Made by a program: the position numbers and the translations under genes
Assembly: GCA_042408955.1 (NCBI GenBank)
Contig: JBHOQQ010000070.1
Span: 1-64,000 of the forward strand
Reading direction: 5' to 3'
From: CALGSZ01 sp042408955
GTDB taxonomy: Bacteria; Chloroflexota; Chloroflexia; Thermomicrobiales; UBA6265
DNA: 64,000 bases
Shown here: piece after piece, positions 1-7,399 of the stretch
Position numbering within the stretch: the stretch's first letter is position 1
Layout: every line of letters begins with the position of its first letter
The notes under the pieces: model-generated
Told to the model about the DNA's origin: nothing
The model's input: the letters and a program-made list of their open reading frames with translations, nothing else
The model's database searches: none

Positions 1-900
1 GCTGGCACGATGGGCTGGCAGATCGCCCTCGTGCTCGCCGCTCGCGGGGTCACGATCCATTTGCACGATGTTTCTTCCGAAGCCCTCGACCGGGCCATGG
101 CGATCCTCGCCGAGGAAACGCCACGACTGGTGGGCGCTGGGGAGATGCCACGCGCGGCGCTGGCCGCAACCGAGTGCGTTATCCCCACGCTCTCGCTGGG
201 CGGCGCGCTTGCGGATGCCTGGCTGGTCATCGAAACGGTGCCAGAACGCCTGGAGCTGAAGCGAGCCGTCTTCGCCGAATTGTCCAACCTGGCCGCGCCT
301 GAGACGATCCTCGCGACGAACAGCTCCTCATACCGCAGCCACCTCCTGGCCGGTGTGACGCGGTGTCCAGAGCGGTTGCTCAACGCGCATTTCTATGGCC
401 GGCCATGGCGCCGCCCCGCCGTCGAGCTGATGAGCTGCGGCATGACCGATCCGGTCTACCTCGATCGCCTCGCCACGTTCTTCCGCTCCTGTGGCCTGAT
501 TCCCTTCGTCGCTCGCGCGGAGAGCACCGGCCTGATCTTCAACCGCATCTGGCGAGCCGTCAAGCGCGAATCCCTGCGCGTGGTCGAGGAGGGCATTGCC
601 ACTCCAGAGGAAGTTGACCGGCTCTGGGAGATCGTGATGAGCACCGAGCGGATGGGGCCATTCGCCCGCATGGACCGCGTGGGTCTGGATGTCGTGCTGG
701 ATATCGAGCGGACCTACTGGTCAGAGTCGGGCGATCCCGATGATCAGCCGCCTCGTCTCCTCGAAGCGCTGGTTGAGCAAGGGCACCTCGGCATGAAGAC
801 CGGCCAGGGATTCTACCGCTATGATCCCGAGCCTGACGCGTCGAGAGACAACCGGAACGAGCCCAGACCAGTTGCTACCGGCGACGTCACCATCCCCTGA
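1..900 (+). CDS. 3-hydroxyacyl-CoA dehydrogenase, 5' end outside the window
   Basis: NAD-dependent oxidation of a 3-hydroxyacyl-CoA or a related hydroxy acid. The reading frame is open from base 1, and the first codons (AGTMG) are the end of a GxGxMG dinucleotide-binding loop, so only about ten residues are missing. The Rossmann half is followed by a C-terminal 3HCDH helical domain (FNRIWRAVKRESLRVVEEG, then GLDVVLDI and the closing GxKTGQGFYRYD motif). The usual HFFNP substrate motif is replaced by AHFYGRPWRRPAVELM, so this is a side branch of the family and the substrate is unknown. No neighbour identifies the pathway. Confidence 0.88.
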   Translation, partial: AGTMGWQIALVLAARGVTIHLHDVSSEALDRAMAILAEETPRLVGAGEMPRAALAATECVIPTLSLGGALADAWLVIETVPERLELKRAVFAELSNLAAPETILATNSSSYRSHLLAGVTRCPERLLNAHFYGRPWRRPAVELMSCGMTDPVYLDRLATFFRSCGLIPFVARAESTGLIFNRIWRAVKRESLRVVEEGIATPEEVDRLWEIVMSTERMGPFARMDRVGLDVVLDIERTYWSESGDPDDQPPRLLEALVEQGHLGMKTGQGFYRYDPEPDASRDNRNEPRPVATGDVTIP

Positions 901-1573
901 GCCAGGCTCGATCCGCTGCACTCGGTTCACCACGCTCCCTCAATGGCACTGGATCAGGCATTCGCCTGGAACGCAAGGCGGGTTCATCAGCCGGTCCTTG
1001 TGCTGAGCAACACAAGTGAGCAATAGGTTCGCCCCGAGCGGGAGCGAGCTCACTGCTGAGAAGATGATCGCTGGCGTAGGCACTGCAAGAAGGCTCCTCC
1101 GGCATCGCGCGGGAAAGGAGCGCGGGCCTCAAAACTCGATTCCTCGCCCTGCTCGGGACGGGGCTCAATTCAATACGCTGGCGAAGGCCGGCTGTGCGGC
1201 TCGGAGTAGAGATTCCGCGCTTCGCACTCCCGCGCTGGCGCGAACGGAGTGGGGGGAAGACGGCTGCCGCCGCGGCATGCCGGACTGAGCGGCAGTGCTG
1301 TGAGAAATTCCTCGGCTTCGCCTCGGAATGACGAAGGTGGTTGCGCTCGTCGCAGAATGGGACAATGGCAGGATCAACCCGCGCGCAGCAGCCCTGATCG
1401 TGCCCGCAAGCGACCGTTGCTGTGATTTGGCGCCCGTCACCGGTCATCCTGTTCGCTGGAACGTAGGAGTGCAAAGCGAGGGATCGCTGCGCAAGCGCTC
1501 AGCCCTCAGCGATCAGCCGTTAGGATGCGGCGGCGCACGGATACCTGACGGCCCTGCCCTCGGAGCAACCAGA
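901..1573. other. Gene-poor spacer with degenerate repeat-like sequence
   Basis: No convincing gene is seen on either strand. Near 1301-1335 lies a short palindromic stretch (CCTCGGCTTCGCCTCGG), and near 1200-1250 another self-complementary stretch; both look like intergenic repeat debris. Open frames here lack a ribosome binding site and any recognisable motif. Confidence 0.5.
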
Positions 1574-1938
1574 TTAGGCGATCGTTAGCAGCGTCGCCGC
1601 CGAGAGCCGGGCGTCATCCGTGATCAGGACTGTGTCGTGGCCCATGTCGGTCGCGCGCCTCACTCGACTGGCGCTGCACTGGAAAGCCCCTCAGGGACAA
1701 CCACAAAGACGTCCAGCCGGCCACGCTGGTAGCCGACTGCCGGCTGGGCTCCAGCAACCCACCGTCCATCCGGCGACATCGAGATGATCCGGGTATCGGG
1801 AAGCTCGCTGGTCCGCTGGTCAAGGATACGCGGTGCGCTCGCAGGAACCGGAGATGCCGTCATCGCCGCAACTGCTGGGCGGGCGATCGCCAGCGCCACC
1901 AGCACCGTCATGACCTGAACCGGCCAACAGCGACTCAT
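1574..1938 (-). pseudogene. Remnant of a secreted WD40/TolB-like protein with internal deletion and frameshift
   Basis: The start at 1938 has a good ribosome site (GGGAGTGAG). It encodes a signal peptide ending VAAM, a TASPVPAS linker and one propeller-like strand (ISMSPDGRWVAGAQPAVGYQ). The frame then runs straight into VVPEGLSSAAPVE and stops at 1660-1662. In the next frame, 1574-1660, the text reads VRRATDMGHDTVLITDDARL...LLTIA before a stop, which looks like a continuation of the same C-terminus. The simplest reading (inference) is a propeller protein of several hundred residues that lost its middle and then took a frameshift. The intact family is recognised only in outline. Confidence 0.55.
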
Positions 1939-2086
1939 GGCTCACTCCCGTGAAAGTTGCGAGGTCCAGTGGCGCCCCTGCCGTACATAGTGCACTATCG
2001 CACAGAGCGCTCAGCTGCCGGGGAGCCGGTGCCGCCCCGCTTGACTGCAGGACGCTGGGTTATGAATTGCCAAGGGGATCGCGCCA

Positions 2087-3301
2087 GTGGCCGAGACCGT
2101 GCGATTCCTCCAAACAGCTGAATTTGCTCGCCAAGTTGCCGCGGTGACGGCGTTTACGGAACAGACCGGCATCGCTGTGATCGTGGATGTGCTGCCTGGA
2201 GAGGAGCATCGGCGTGCCTCGCGAGCCGCGTTTGGCAATCCCGCCCAGTGGGATTTGCTCGTGGCGGAGGATGTCATCGTCGCCGAACAGCTTCATCGCG
2301 GCACGCTTGCGCCCCTTGGGCGGCGGGCGTATCGCGACCGGTTCGAGTTCGATGATTTTCTCCAAGCCGCGATCGATCTCTATCGCGCGGCGGATATGGT
2401 CTATGCTGTCCCCTCCAAGGCCATGTGCCATGTCCTCATCTACCGGCGCGATGTACTTGAGCGCATTGGATTGCCGGTGCCAGTCACGTGGGAAGAGCTT
2501 CGTCAAACGGCCCGAGCGGCCCAGGAAGCACTCCGCGCCGCCGGTGCCGATGACCGGTATGGATTCGTTGGTGCAGGATCTGGCGCGATTTCCGACAACT
2601 ACCGGGTGTTGGGCTCGACGCTCTTTCCCTCGTGGGGATGGCACTGGCGGCAAGGCACCGGCCAACCACCGCTCATCTTTGAGCCAGGAACAGTAGAGGC
2701 GCTCTCCTTTTACGCGACCCTGCTGCAGGAGACTGGTCCGCCAAACGCAGCGAGCCTCACCAGCGTGGATGCTCGCCGCCTGTTCAACGATGGCAAGGCG
2801 GTCTTTCTCCTCGATACTGCCACCGCCCTGACAACGATGCGCCGCCACAATCCCAATAGCGCTGGTCATCAGGCGGCAATCGCGCTCGTCCCCGCAGGAC
2901 CGACCGGCAGGCCAGAGCCTGGTCTCCTCGCCCCAGCGTTTTGCATACCAGCCACCAGTAGCGCATGCGAGGAGGCGTGGGAGCTTCTGAAATTCCTCGC
3001 CTCGCCCGAGCAGATGCTCCAAGGTGCGATCGCAGGTGGTTCCGCCGAACCCGCTCGGCACTCCGTCCTCACCGCCGATGCTTACGCGGCGGCCTACGAG
3101 CCAGAGTTTCGTTTGGTCATCGGGGAAACCCGGCGCTATGCGCGGATCAATCGGCCCATGATCCCGTTTGCCATCGAACTTGGCGAGATTGTTGGTGCAG
3201 CGGCCCAGGCGGCGATCGCTGGCGAGAAATCGGCTGCCGCGGCACTACGTGAGGCGCAGGAGCGAGTAGATCGCCGGGACTGGTCCATTCCGTTCTCGTA
3301 G
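2087..3301 (+). CDS. Extracellular solute-binding protein (family 1 type) lacking a signal peptide
   Basis: A 404-residue protein of the family-1 sugar-binding type: a periplasmic binding fold that presents a sugar to an ABC permease. Seen: opening VRFLQTAEFARQVAAVTAF, the DLLVAEDVIV strand, a central YAVPSKAMCHVLIYRRDV segment, and the C-terminal EEAWELLKFLASPEQM motif. The GTG start follows an in-frame stop at 2063, so there is no room for a signal peptide or lipobox, although the family is normally exported. No permease or ATPase of the matching (MalFG-type) class lies nearby; the next genes belong to the ribose class. It may be a 5'-truncated orphan or a cytoplasmic sensor. Product class is confident, function is not. 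Confidence 0.72.
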   Translation: MAETVRFLQTAEFARQVAAVTAFTEQTGIAVIVDVLPGEEHRRASRAAFGNPAQWDLLVAEDVIVAEQLHRGTLAPLGRRAYRDRFEFDDFLQAAIDLYRAADMVYAVPSKAMCHVLIYRRDVLERIGLPVPVTWEELRQTARAAQEALRAAGADDRYGFVGAGSGAISDNYRVLGSTLFPSWGWHWRQGTGQPPLIFEPGTVEALSFYATLLQETGPPNAASLTSVDARRLFNDGKAVFLLDTATALTTMRRHNPNSAGHQAAIALVPAGPTGRPEPGLLAPAFCIPATSSACEEAWELLKFLASPEQMLQGAIAGGSAEPARHSVLTADAYAAAYEPEFRLVIGETRRYARINRPMIPFAIELGEIVGAAAQAAIAGEKSAAAALREAQERVDRRDWSIPFS

Positions 3302-3555
3302 GCTGCTCCGATCGCTCGCCAGGTCGTTTGGGGAACGTGGTCCGTGGGATCCACGCCAACGGTCACCAGTCCTTCTCCACGCTGGGTGCGGGTTGCAGCG
3401 GGTCGTGGCAGAATTTGACCGAATAAGCGATCATCTGCATAACCATGAATGGACGGGTGTCCGAAAATAGCCTCATCGAGACCGTCAGCCTGCTGACGCC
3501 AAATCGTGGTGGGCAAAGAGGAAGTTGGGAATTCGTCTAGGGGCGGAGGATTCGT
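3302..3555. other. Leader region of the first sugar transporter operon
   Basis: A 254-base spacer without a gene. It ends in a strong ribosome binding site (GCGGAGGA, 3543-3550) five bases before the permease start. No clear -35/-10 pair was found. Confidence 0.4.
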
Positions 3556-4596
3556 ATGCCAAATGGCGAGAGCAAAGAGACAACCGCGATGAACCCAGCA
3601 CCGCCTGCTGGAAGGGCGTTGCGCCCTGCATTTGCCAGAGGGCCCTTCATCGGCTGGGCAAGAGGCGTCAAAGAATTGAATATTCTGGTCGCTTTGGCAA
3701 TTCTATGCATCTTTCTTTCGATTCGATCGGATGTGTTTTTGACGCAGGGGAACCTCTTTGGCGTTGCTCGCGCATTTTCGCTGACGGCGATCGTCGCGAT
3801 GGGCCAGACGATGGTGATCATCACTGGAGGCATCGATCTGTCGGTTGGCTCAGTGCTGGCGCTGTCTGGCATCACGACTGGCATGCTCCTCGGTGAGGGC
3901 TGGCCGCTTGGCGCCGCGATGGCCGGCGGAATCCTTGTCGGTTCGCTCACCGGACTCATTAACGGGTTGCTCATCACCCAGGTTGGCCTACCACCCTTTA
4001 TTGCCACGCTTGGCACGCTCGGCATCGGGCGCGGACTCGTCTACGTCCTGACCAAAGGGTATCCGGTGACGATTCCCCGGGAGCACAGCTTTCTCCTGAA
4101 TCTCGGCCAGGGATACGTGGGGAGTATCCCCGTGCCTGTCATCATCATGGCAGTGCTGACCATTGTCGGCACGATATTTCTGAGCCAATCGACGCTCGGT
4201 CGCTACATCTACGCTGTCGGCAGCAACGAAGAGGCGGCGCGGCTCGCCGGCATCAACGTCGGCCTCGTAAAATTACTCGTCTACACGCTGAACTCCACCC
4301 TCGCGGCACTAGCCGGGCTGATCCTCGTTGCGCGGCTCGTCTCCGCTCAGCCGTCTGCGGGTCTTGGGTTTGAGCTTCCGGTCATCGCCGCGTCCATCAT
4401 CGGCGGCACAAGTCTGTTAGGCGGGGAAGGGACGATCCTTGGCGCGGTTCTTGGTGCAGCTATTATCGGCGTCCTCGACAACGGCATCGTGCTGTTGGGG
4501 ATCAACACATACGCTCAGCAGATCGTGACCGGTGTGGTCATCTTGTTAGCCGTCTCCTTGGATATCGTGCAGAAGCGGAGACGGCAGCGGGCGTAG
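3556..4596 (+). CDS. ABC transporter permease, ribose/xylose (RbsC) type
   Basis: Membrane subunit of a sugar importer of the carbohydrate-uptake-2 class, 346 residues, with about ten hydrophobic segments starting near residue 40. The hallmark segment GGIDLSVGSVLALSG and the downstream AGLINGLLITQVGLPPFIATL loop are both present, as is the late GGTSLLGGEGTILGAVLG motif. It heads the group permease - mutarotase - binding protein - ATPase (3556-8908), an unusual order since the ATPase usually precedes the permease. A promoter inside the group (4728) suggests that the mutarotase can be expressed separately. Substrate cannot be told from sequence; an aldopentose or aldohexose is likely given the mutarotase. 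Confidence 0.93.
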   Translation: MPNGESKETTAMNPAPPAGRALRPAFARGPFIGWARGVKELNILVALAILCIFLSIRSDVFLTQGNLFGVARAFSLTAIVAMGQTMVIITGGIDLSVGSVLALSGITTGMLLGEGWPLGAAMAGGILVGSLTGLINGLLITQVGLPPFIATLGTLGIGRGLVYVLTKGYPVTIPREHSFLLNLGQGYVGSIPVPVIIMAVLTIVGTIFLSQSTLGRYIYAVGSNEEAARLAGINVGLVKLLVYTLNSTLAALAGLILVARLVSAQPSAGLGFELPVIAASIIGGTSLLGGEGTILGAVLGAAIIGVLDNGIVLLGINTYAQQIVTGVVILLAVSLDIVQKRRRQRA

Positions 4597-4727
4597 CACT
4601 CATTGATACGCGCAAACGTTGCGCCTGAGGACACCAGTCTCCCACCGGCGTTTCATTGCTGATTTGCTGTGCTGGGAGCGCTCTCTGCGCCAACGCTGCG
4701 GCCCAGTCGCGAGTGTTTCCGGGGCGC

Positions 4728-4756
4728 TTGACAACAGCGATGGAGAGGTGTAGCAT
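4728..4756 (+). promoter_or_regulatory. Sigma70-type promoter before the mutarotase gene
   Basis: TTGACA at 4728-4733, then 17 bases, then TAGCAT at 4751-4756. This is a near-consensus housekeeping promoter 74 bases ahead of the mutarotase start. Confidence 0.65.
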
Positions 4757-4766
4757 GCGGGCTTGC

Positions 4767-4782
4767 GGAAAACGTGTTTCCC
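4767..4782. promoter_or_regulatory. Inverted repeat downstream of the -10 box, probable operator
   Basis: GGAAAACGTGTTTCCC is an imperfect palindrome (AAAC-GT-GTTT core with outer GG/CC) beginning 11 bases after the -10 box, the position where a repressor would block initiation or early elongation. It resembles LacI-family sites in its GGAAA/TTTCC arms. Its half-site spacing differs from the LacI-type site at 21325, so the same protein need not bind both. Confidence 0.45.
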
Positions 4783-4829
4783 GAGACAACGGAGGTGCGT
4801 AAGGGAGCTTCACGACAGGAGGGAAGCCA

Positions 4830-6047
4830 ATGAGCACGCCGTCTGCCCGCGTACGATGTCGTAACCTGGTTACCGTGCTCAGTTCAGCCGCCGTAGTGGT
4901 CTTGGTCACGTCCTTCTTCGGAGGAATCGTGACGCGCGCACAGGAATCGACGCCGATGCCTGAAGGCACTCCCGGACCGGGACTCACGATCACGAAAGAG
5001 CCCTTCGGCACCGCCGATGGGCAGCCCGTCGATCTCTATACGCTCACCAATTCCAGCGGCATGGAAGTCAAGATCATGACCTACGGTGGGATCATCCAGT
5101 CCATTCGCGTTCCCGACCGGAATGGTCAATTCGCCAATGTCACGCTTGGCTTTAGCACGCTGGACGATTACCTCGCTGGCCATCCGTACTTTGGCTGCAT
5201 CACCGGCCGGTACGCGAACCGGATCGCTCGCGGGATGTTCACACTCGATGGCCAAACCTATCACCTCGCGCTCAACAACTACCCAAATTCGTTGCATGGT
5301 GGACAAAAGGGCTTTGACAAATACGTCTGGGAAGCGACGGAAATCCGCGACGCGAACGGTGTTGGCGTGCGGCTAAGCCGGGTCAGCCCTGATGGCGAGG
5401 AAGGCTATCCGGGCAATCTCGCCGTCGAGGTCACCTACACCCTGACCGAAAACAACGAGATTCGCATCGATTACCACGCGACAACGGACAAGCCAACGGT
5501 CGTCAATCTCACGAACCATGCGTACTTCAATCTTGCGGGAGAAGGGACCGGTAGCATTGAGGACCACGAACTTCAGATCAACGCCAGTAACTACACCCCG
5601 GTTGATGCCACCCTGATCCCGACCGGGGAGATCGCTCCCGTTGCCGGCACACCGCTCGACTTTACTCAGCCGATGCGCATCGGCGATCGCATCCGGGACG
5701 ATTTCGAGCAGCTTCGGCTTGGCCGTGGCTATGACCACAATTTCGTGCTCGACCGGCCCAGCCCGGACGACACATCGCTGATCTTGGCGGCTCGGCTGCG
5801 CGATCCTGAAAGCGGTCGGACGCTGGAAATCTACACCACGGAACCAGGCATTCAGTTCTATTCCGGCAACTTCCTTGATGGCACGCTGTACGGTGCAAGC
5901 GGCAAAGCCTACCGGCAAACCGACGGCCTGGCGCTGGAGACCCAGCACTTCCCAAACTCACCGAATCAGCCGAATTTCCCCTCGACGGTGCTCCGTCCAG
6001 GGGAGGCATATAACTCAACCACGATTTATGCGTTTTCCATGTCATGA
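4830..6047 (+). CDS. Exported aldose 1-epimerase (mutarotase)
   Basis: Interconverts alpha and beta anomers of aldoses such as galactose or glucose. The 405-residue protein has an N-terminal signal peptide (hydrophobic stretch VLSSAAVVVLVTSFFGGIV, residues 16-34) and an ESTPMPEGTPGPG linker, so it should act outside the membrane; most GalM proteins are cytoplasmic. Family motifs are complete: TYGGIIQSIRVPDR near the start, NRIARGMFTLDG, the catalytic His in NLTNHAYFNLAG (about residue 230) and the catalytic Glu in LETQHFPNSPNQ (about residue 370). Ribosome site AGGAGGG precedes the start. Its place between permease and binding protein suggests it prepares the anomer preferred by the importer. 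Confidence 0.93.
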   Translation: MSTPSARVRCRNLVTVLSSAAVVVLVTSFFGGIVTRAQESTPMPEGTPGPGLTITKEPFGTADGQPVDLYTLTNSSGMEVKIMTYGGIIQSIRVPDRNGQFANVTLGFSTLDDYLAGHPYFGCITGRYANRIARGMFTLDGQTYHLALNNYPNSLHGGQKGFDKYVWEATEIRDANGVGVRLSRVSPDGEEGYPGNLAVEVTYTLTENNEIRIDYHATTDKPTVVNLTNHAYFNLAGEGTGSIEDHELQINASNYTPVDATLIPTGEIAPVAGTPLDFTQPMRIGDRIRDDFEQLRLGRGYDHNFVLDRPSPDDTSLILAARLRDPESGRTLEIYTTEPGIQFYSGNFLDGTLYGASGKAYRQTDGLALETQHFPNSPNQPNFPSTVLRPGEAYNSTTIYAFSMS

Positions 6048-6108
6048 GCGGAAGTCAGCGGAGTGATCCGGCCCCGCGGTTGCCATTCGCGACGCTCTAC
6101 CAAAACTC

Positions 6109-6158
6109 TTGACACACATGGCGAGCGGGCATAGTATCATCGGCTTCGCGAAAAGCCG
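6109..6158 (+). promoter_or_regulatory. Promoter and leader hairpin before the binding-protein gene
   Basis: TTGACA at 6109-6114 and TAGTAT at 6132-6137 are separated by 17 bases. An inverted repeat follows immediately (CGGCTT 6141-6146, AAGCCG 6153-6158, six-base loop), at the predicted transcription start. It could be a repressor operator or a stabilising 5' hairpin. About 115 bases of leader separate it from the gene. Confidence 0.6.
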
Positions 6159-6259
6159 TGGTTAGGGGGGGGACTACCTCCCCGTTCATCTGGGCGTAAT
6201 GCCTGCCGCGCGGAAGGCGCCTCGCGCGGTACGTGGCCATTGATGGGTTGAGAGGAGTG

Positions 6260-7315
6260 ATGCTCGTGAGCACGAACACGTCCGCATGGTCCAACCGGAT
6301 GAATCGACGGCAGGTTTTGGGAGGCATTGCCGGCAGCGCCGCGGCCATGGCGATCTTCGGCACCTCCCGGCACGTTTTGGCTCAGGAGGCAAGCCCAACA
6401 CCAGAGTTTGGCTGCATTGGCCCCGCACCGACGGTGACGATTACCCCGGTTCCTGAGGGCACAAAGATTACGGTCGCGCTTGTTCCTAAGCTCGTTCACC
6501 CCTTCTTTGAGGACTGCCGGAAGGGCGCCGAAGAGAAAGCAAAGGAGCTTGGCGTTGATTTCCAGTGGGTCGCGCCACAGACCGGTGACCCCGCAATCCA
6601 GGTCCAAATGATCGAGGACTTGGTGCGCAAGGGTGTGCACGCTATCGTCATCTCCCCGAACGAGCCCAAGTCGGTCGAGCCGGTAATTGCTGACGCGGTC
6701 AGCAAGGGCATCCTGGTGATGACGTTCGACTCGGACTCCCCCGACAGCCAGCGGCTGATGTACATCGGCACCGACAACAAAACCGCGGGTGGCGTCCAAG
6801 GCAAGACGCTACACGATCTGCTCGAAGGCAAGGGGAAAGTCGGGATCATCACCGGCGGCTTGGGAGCGCTCAACCTCAATCAGCGGATCGAGGGATTGAA
6901 GGAGGCGCTCGGACCAGACATCGAGGTCGTCGAAACGGTGGCCACCGATGACGACCTGCAAAAGGGCCTGAGCGTGAGCGAATCGCTGCTCCGAGCGCAC
7001 AGCGATCTCAATGGCGTTGCGTGCGTAAGCGCGACTGGTGGACCGACTCTGGCGCAAGTCATGCGCGGCCCAGAGTTTCAGGATCGCATTGGCCAGTTGA
7101 AGATCGTTGCCTTCGACGACTTGGAAGAGACGATCAACGCCATCAAGGACGGCATCATTCAAGCCACGATGGTGCAGCGCCCGGTCCAAATGGGTAAGCT
7201 GTCGATCGAGTGGGCGTATAACATTTTGACTGGCAAAGCGACGCCACCATGCACCAACATCGACACCGGTGTCACGGTGGTCACCAAGGAGAACATCGAC
7301 TCGTACACGAAGTAG
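6260..7315 (+). CDS. Sugar ABC transporter substrate-binding protein (RbsB type, Tat signal)
   Basis: Captures the sugar for the importer encoded around it. About 351 residues: a Tat-like signal (NRRQVLGGIAGSAAAMAIFG), a QEASPTPEFG linker, then the periplasmic-binding type-1 fold with KITVALVPKLVHPFFEDC, the hinge region VHAIVISPNEPKSV and GKVGIITGGLGALNLNQRIEG. The start could be ATG 6260, GTG 6266 (better spacing from AGAGGAG) or ATG 6301, which places the twin-arginine at residue 3. It has its own promoter at 6109, giving the high expression usual for a binding protein, and is followed by the ATPase after 84 bases. Confidence 0.93.
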   Translation: MLVSTNTSAWSNRMNRRQVLGGIAGSAAAMAIFGTSRHVLAQEASPTPEFGCIGPAPTVTITPVPEGTKITVALVPKLVHPFFEDCRKGAEEKAKELGVDFQWVAPQTGDPAIQVQMIEDLVRKGVHAIVISPNEPKSVEPVIADAVSKGILVMTFDSDSPDSQRLMYIGTDNKTAGGVQGKTLHDLLEGKGKVGIITGGLGALNLNQRIEGLKEALGPDIEVVETVATDDDLQKGLSVSESLLRAHSDLNGVACVSATGGPTLAQVMRGPEFQDRIGQLKIVAFDDLEETINAIKDGIIQATMVQRPVQMGKLSIEWAYNILTGKATPPCTNIDTGVTVVTKENIDSYTK

Positions 7316-7399
7316 CTTGTGCACACAGGCGGCGGCCGGGTGACCAGAGACCGAGCGCTCGCGCCCGGCCGCCGCACCGCCTGTCATGAGGTACACCCG

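Noticed and set aside
887..1474. Long open frame on the minus strand in the gene-poor spacer
   Set aside because: Arg/Ser-rich composition typical of an off-frame reading of GC-rich DNA, no ribosome site, no motifs.
2060..3061. Open frame of over 300 codons opposite the solute-binding protein
   Set aside because: Lies antisense to a clear binding-protein gene and has no recognisable domain; a GC-codon shadow.
4767..4782. Binding site for the same LacI regulator as at 21325
   Set aside because: Arms are alike, but the half-site spacing differs, so shared binding is not supported by sequence alone.
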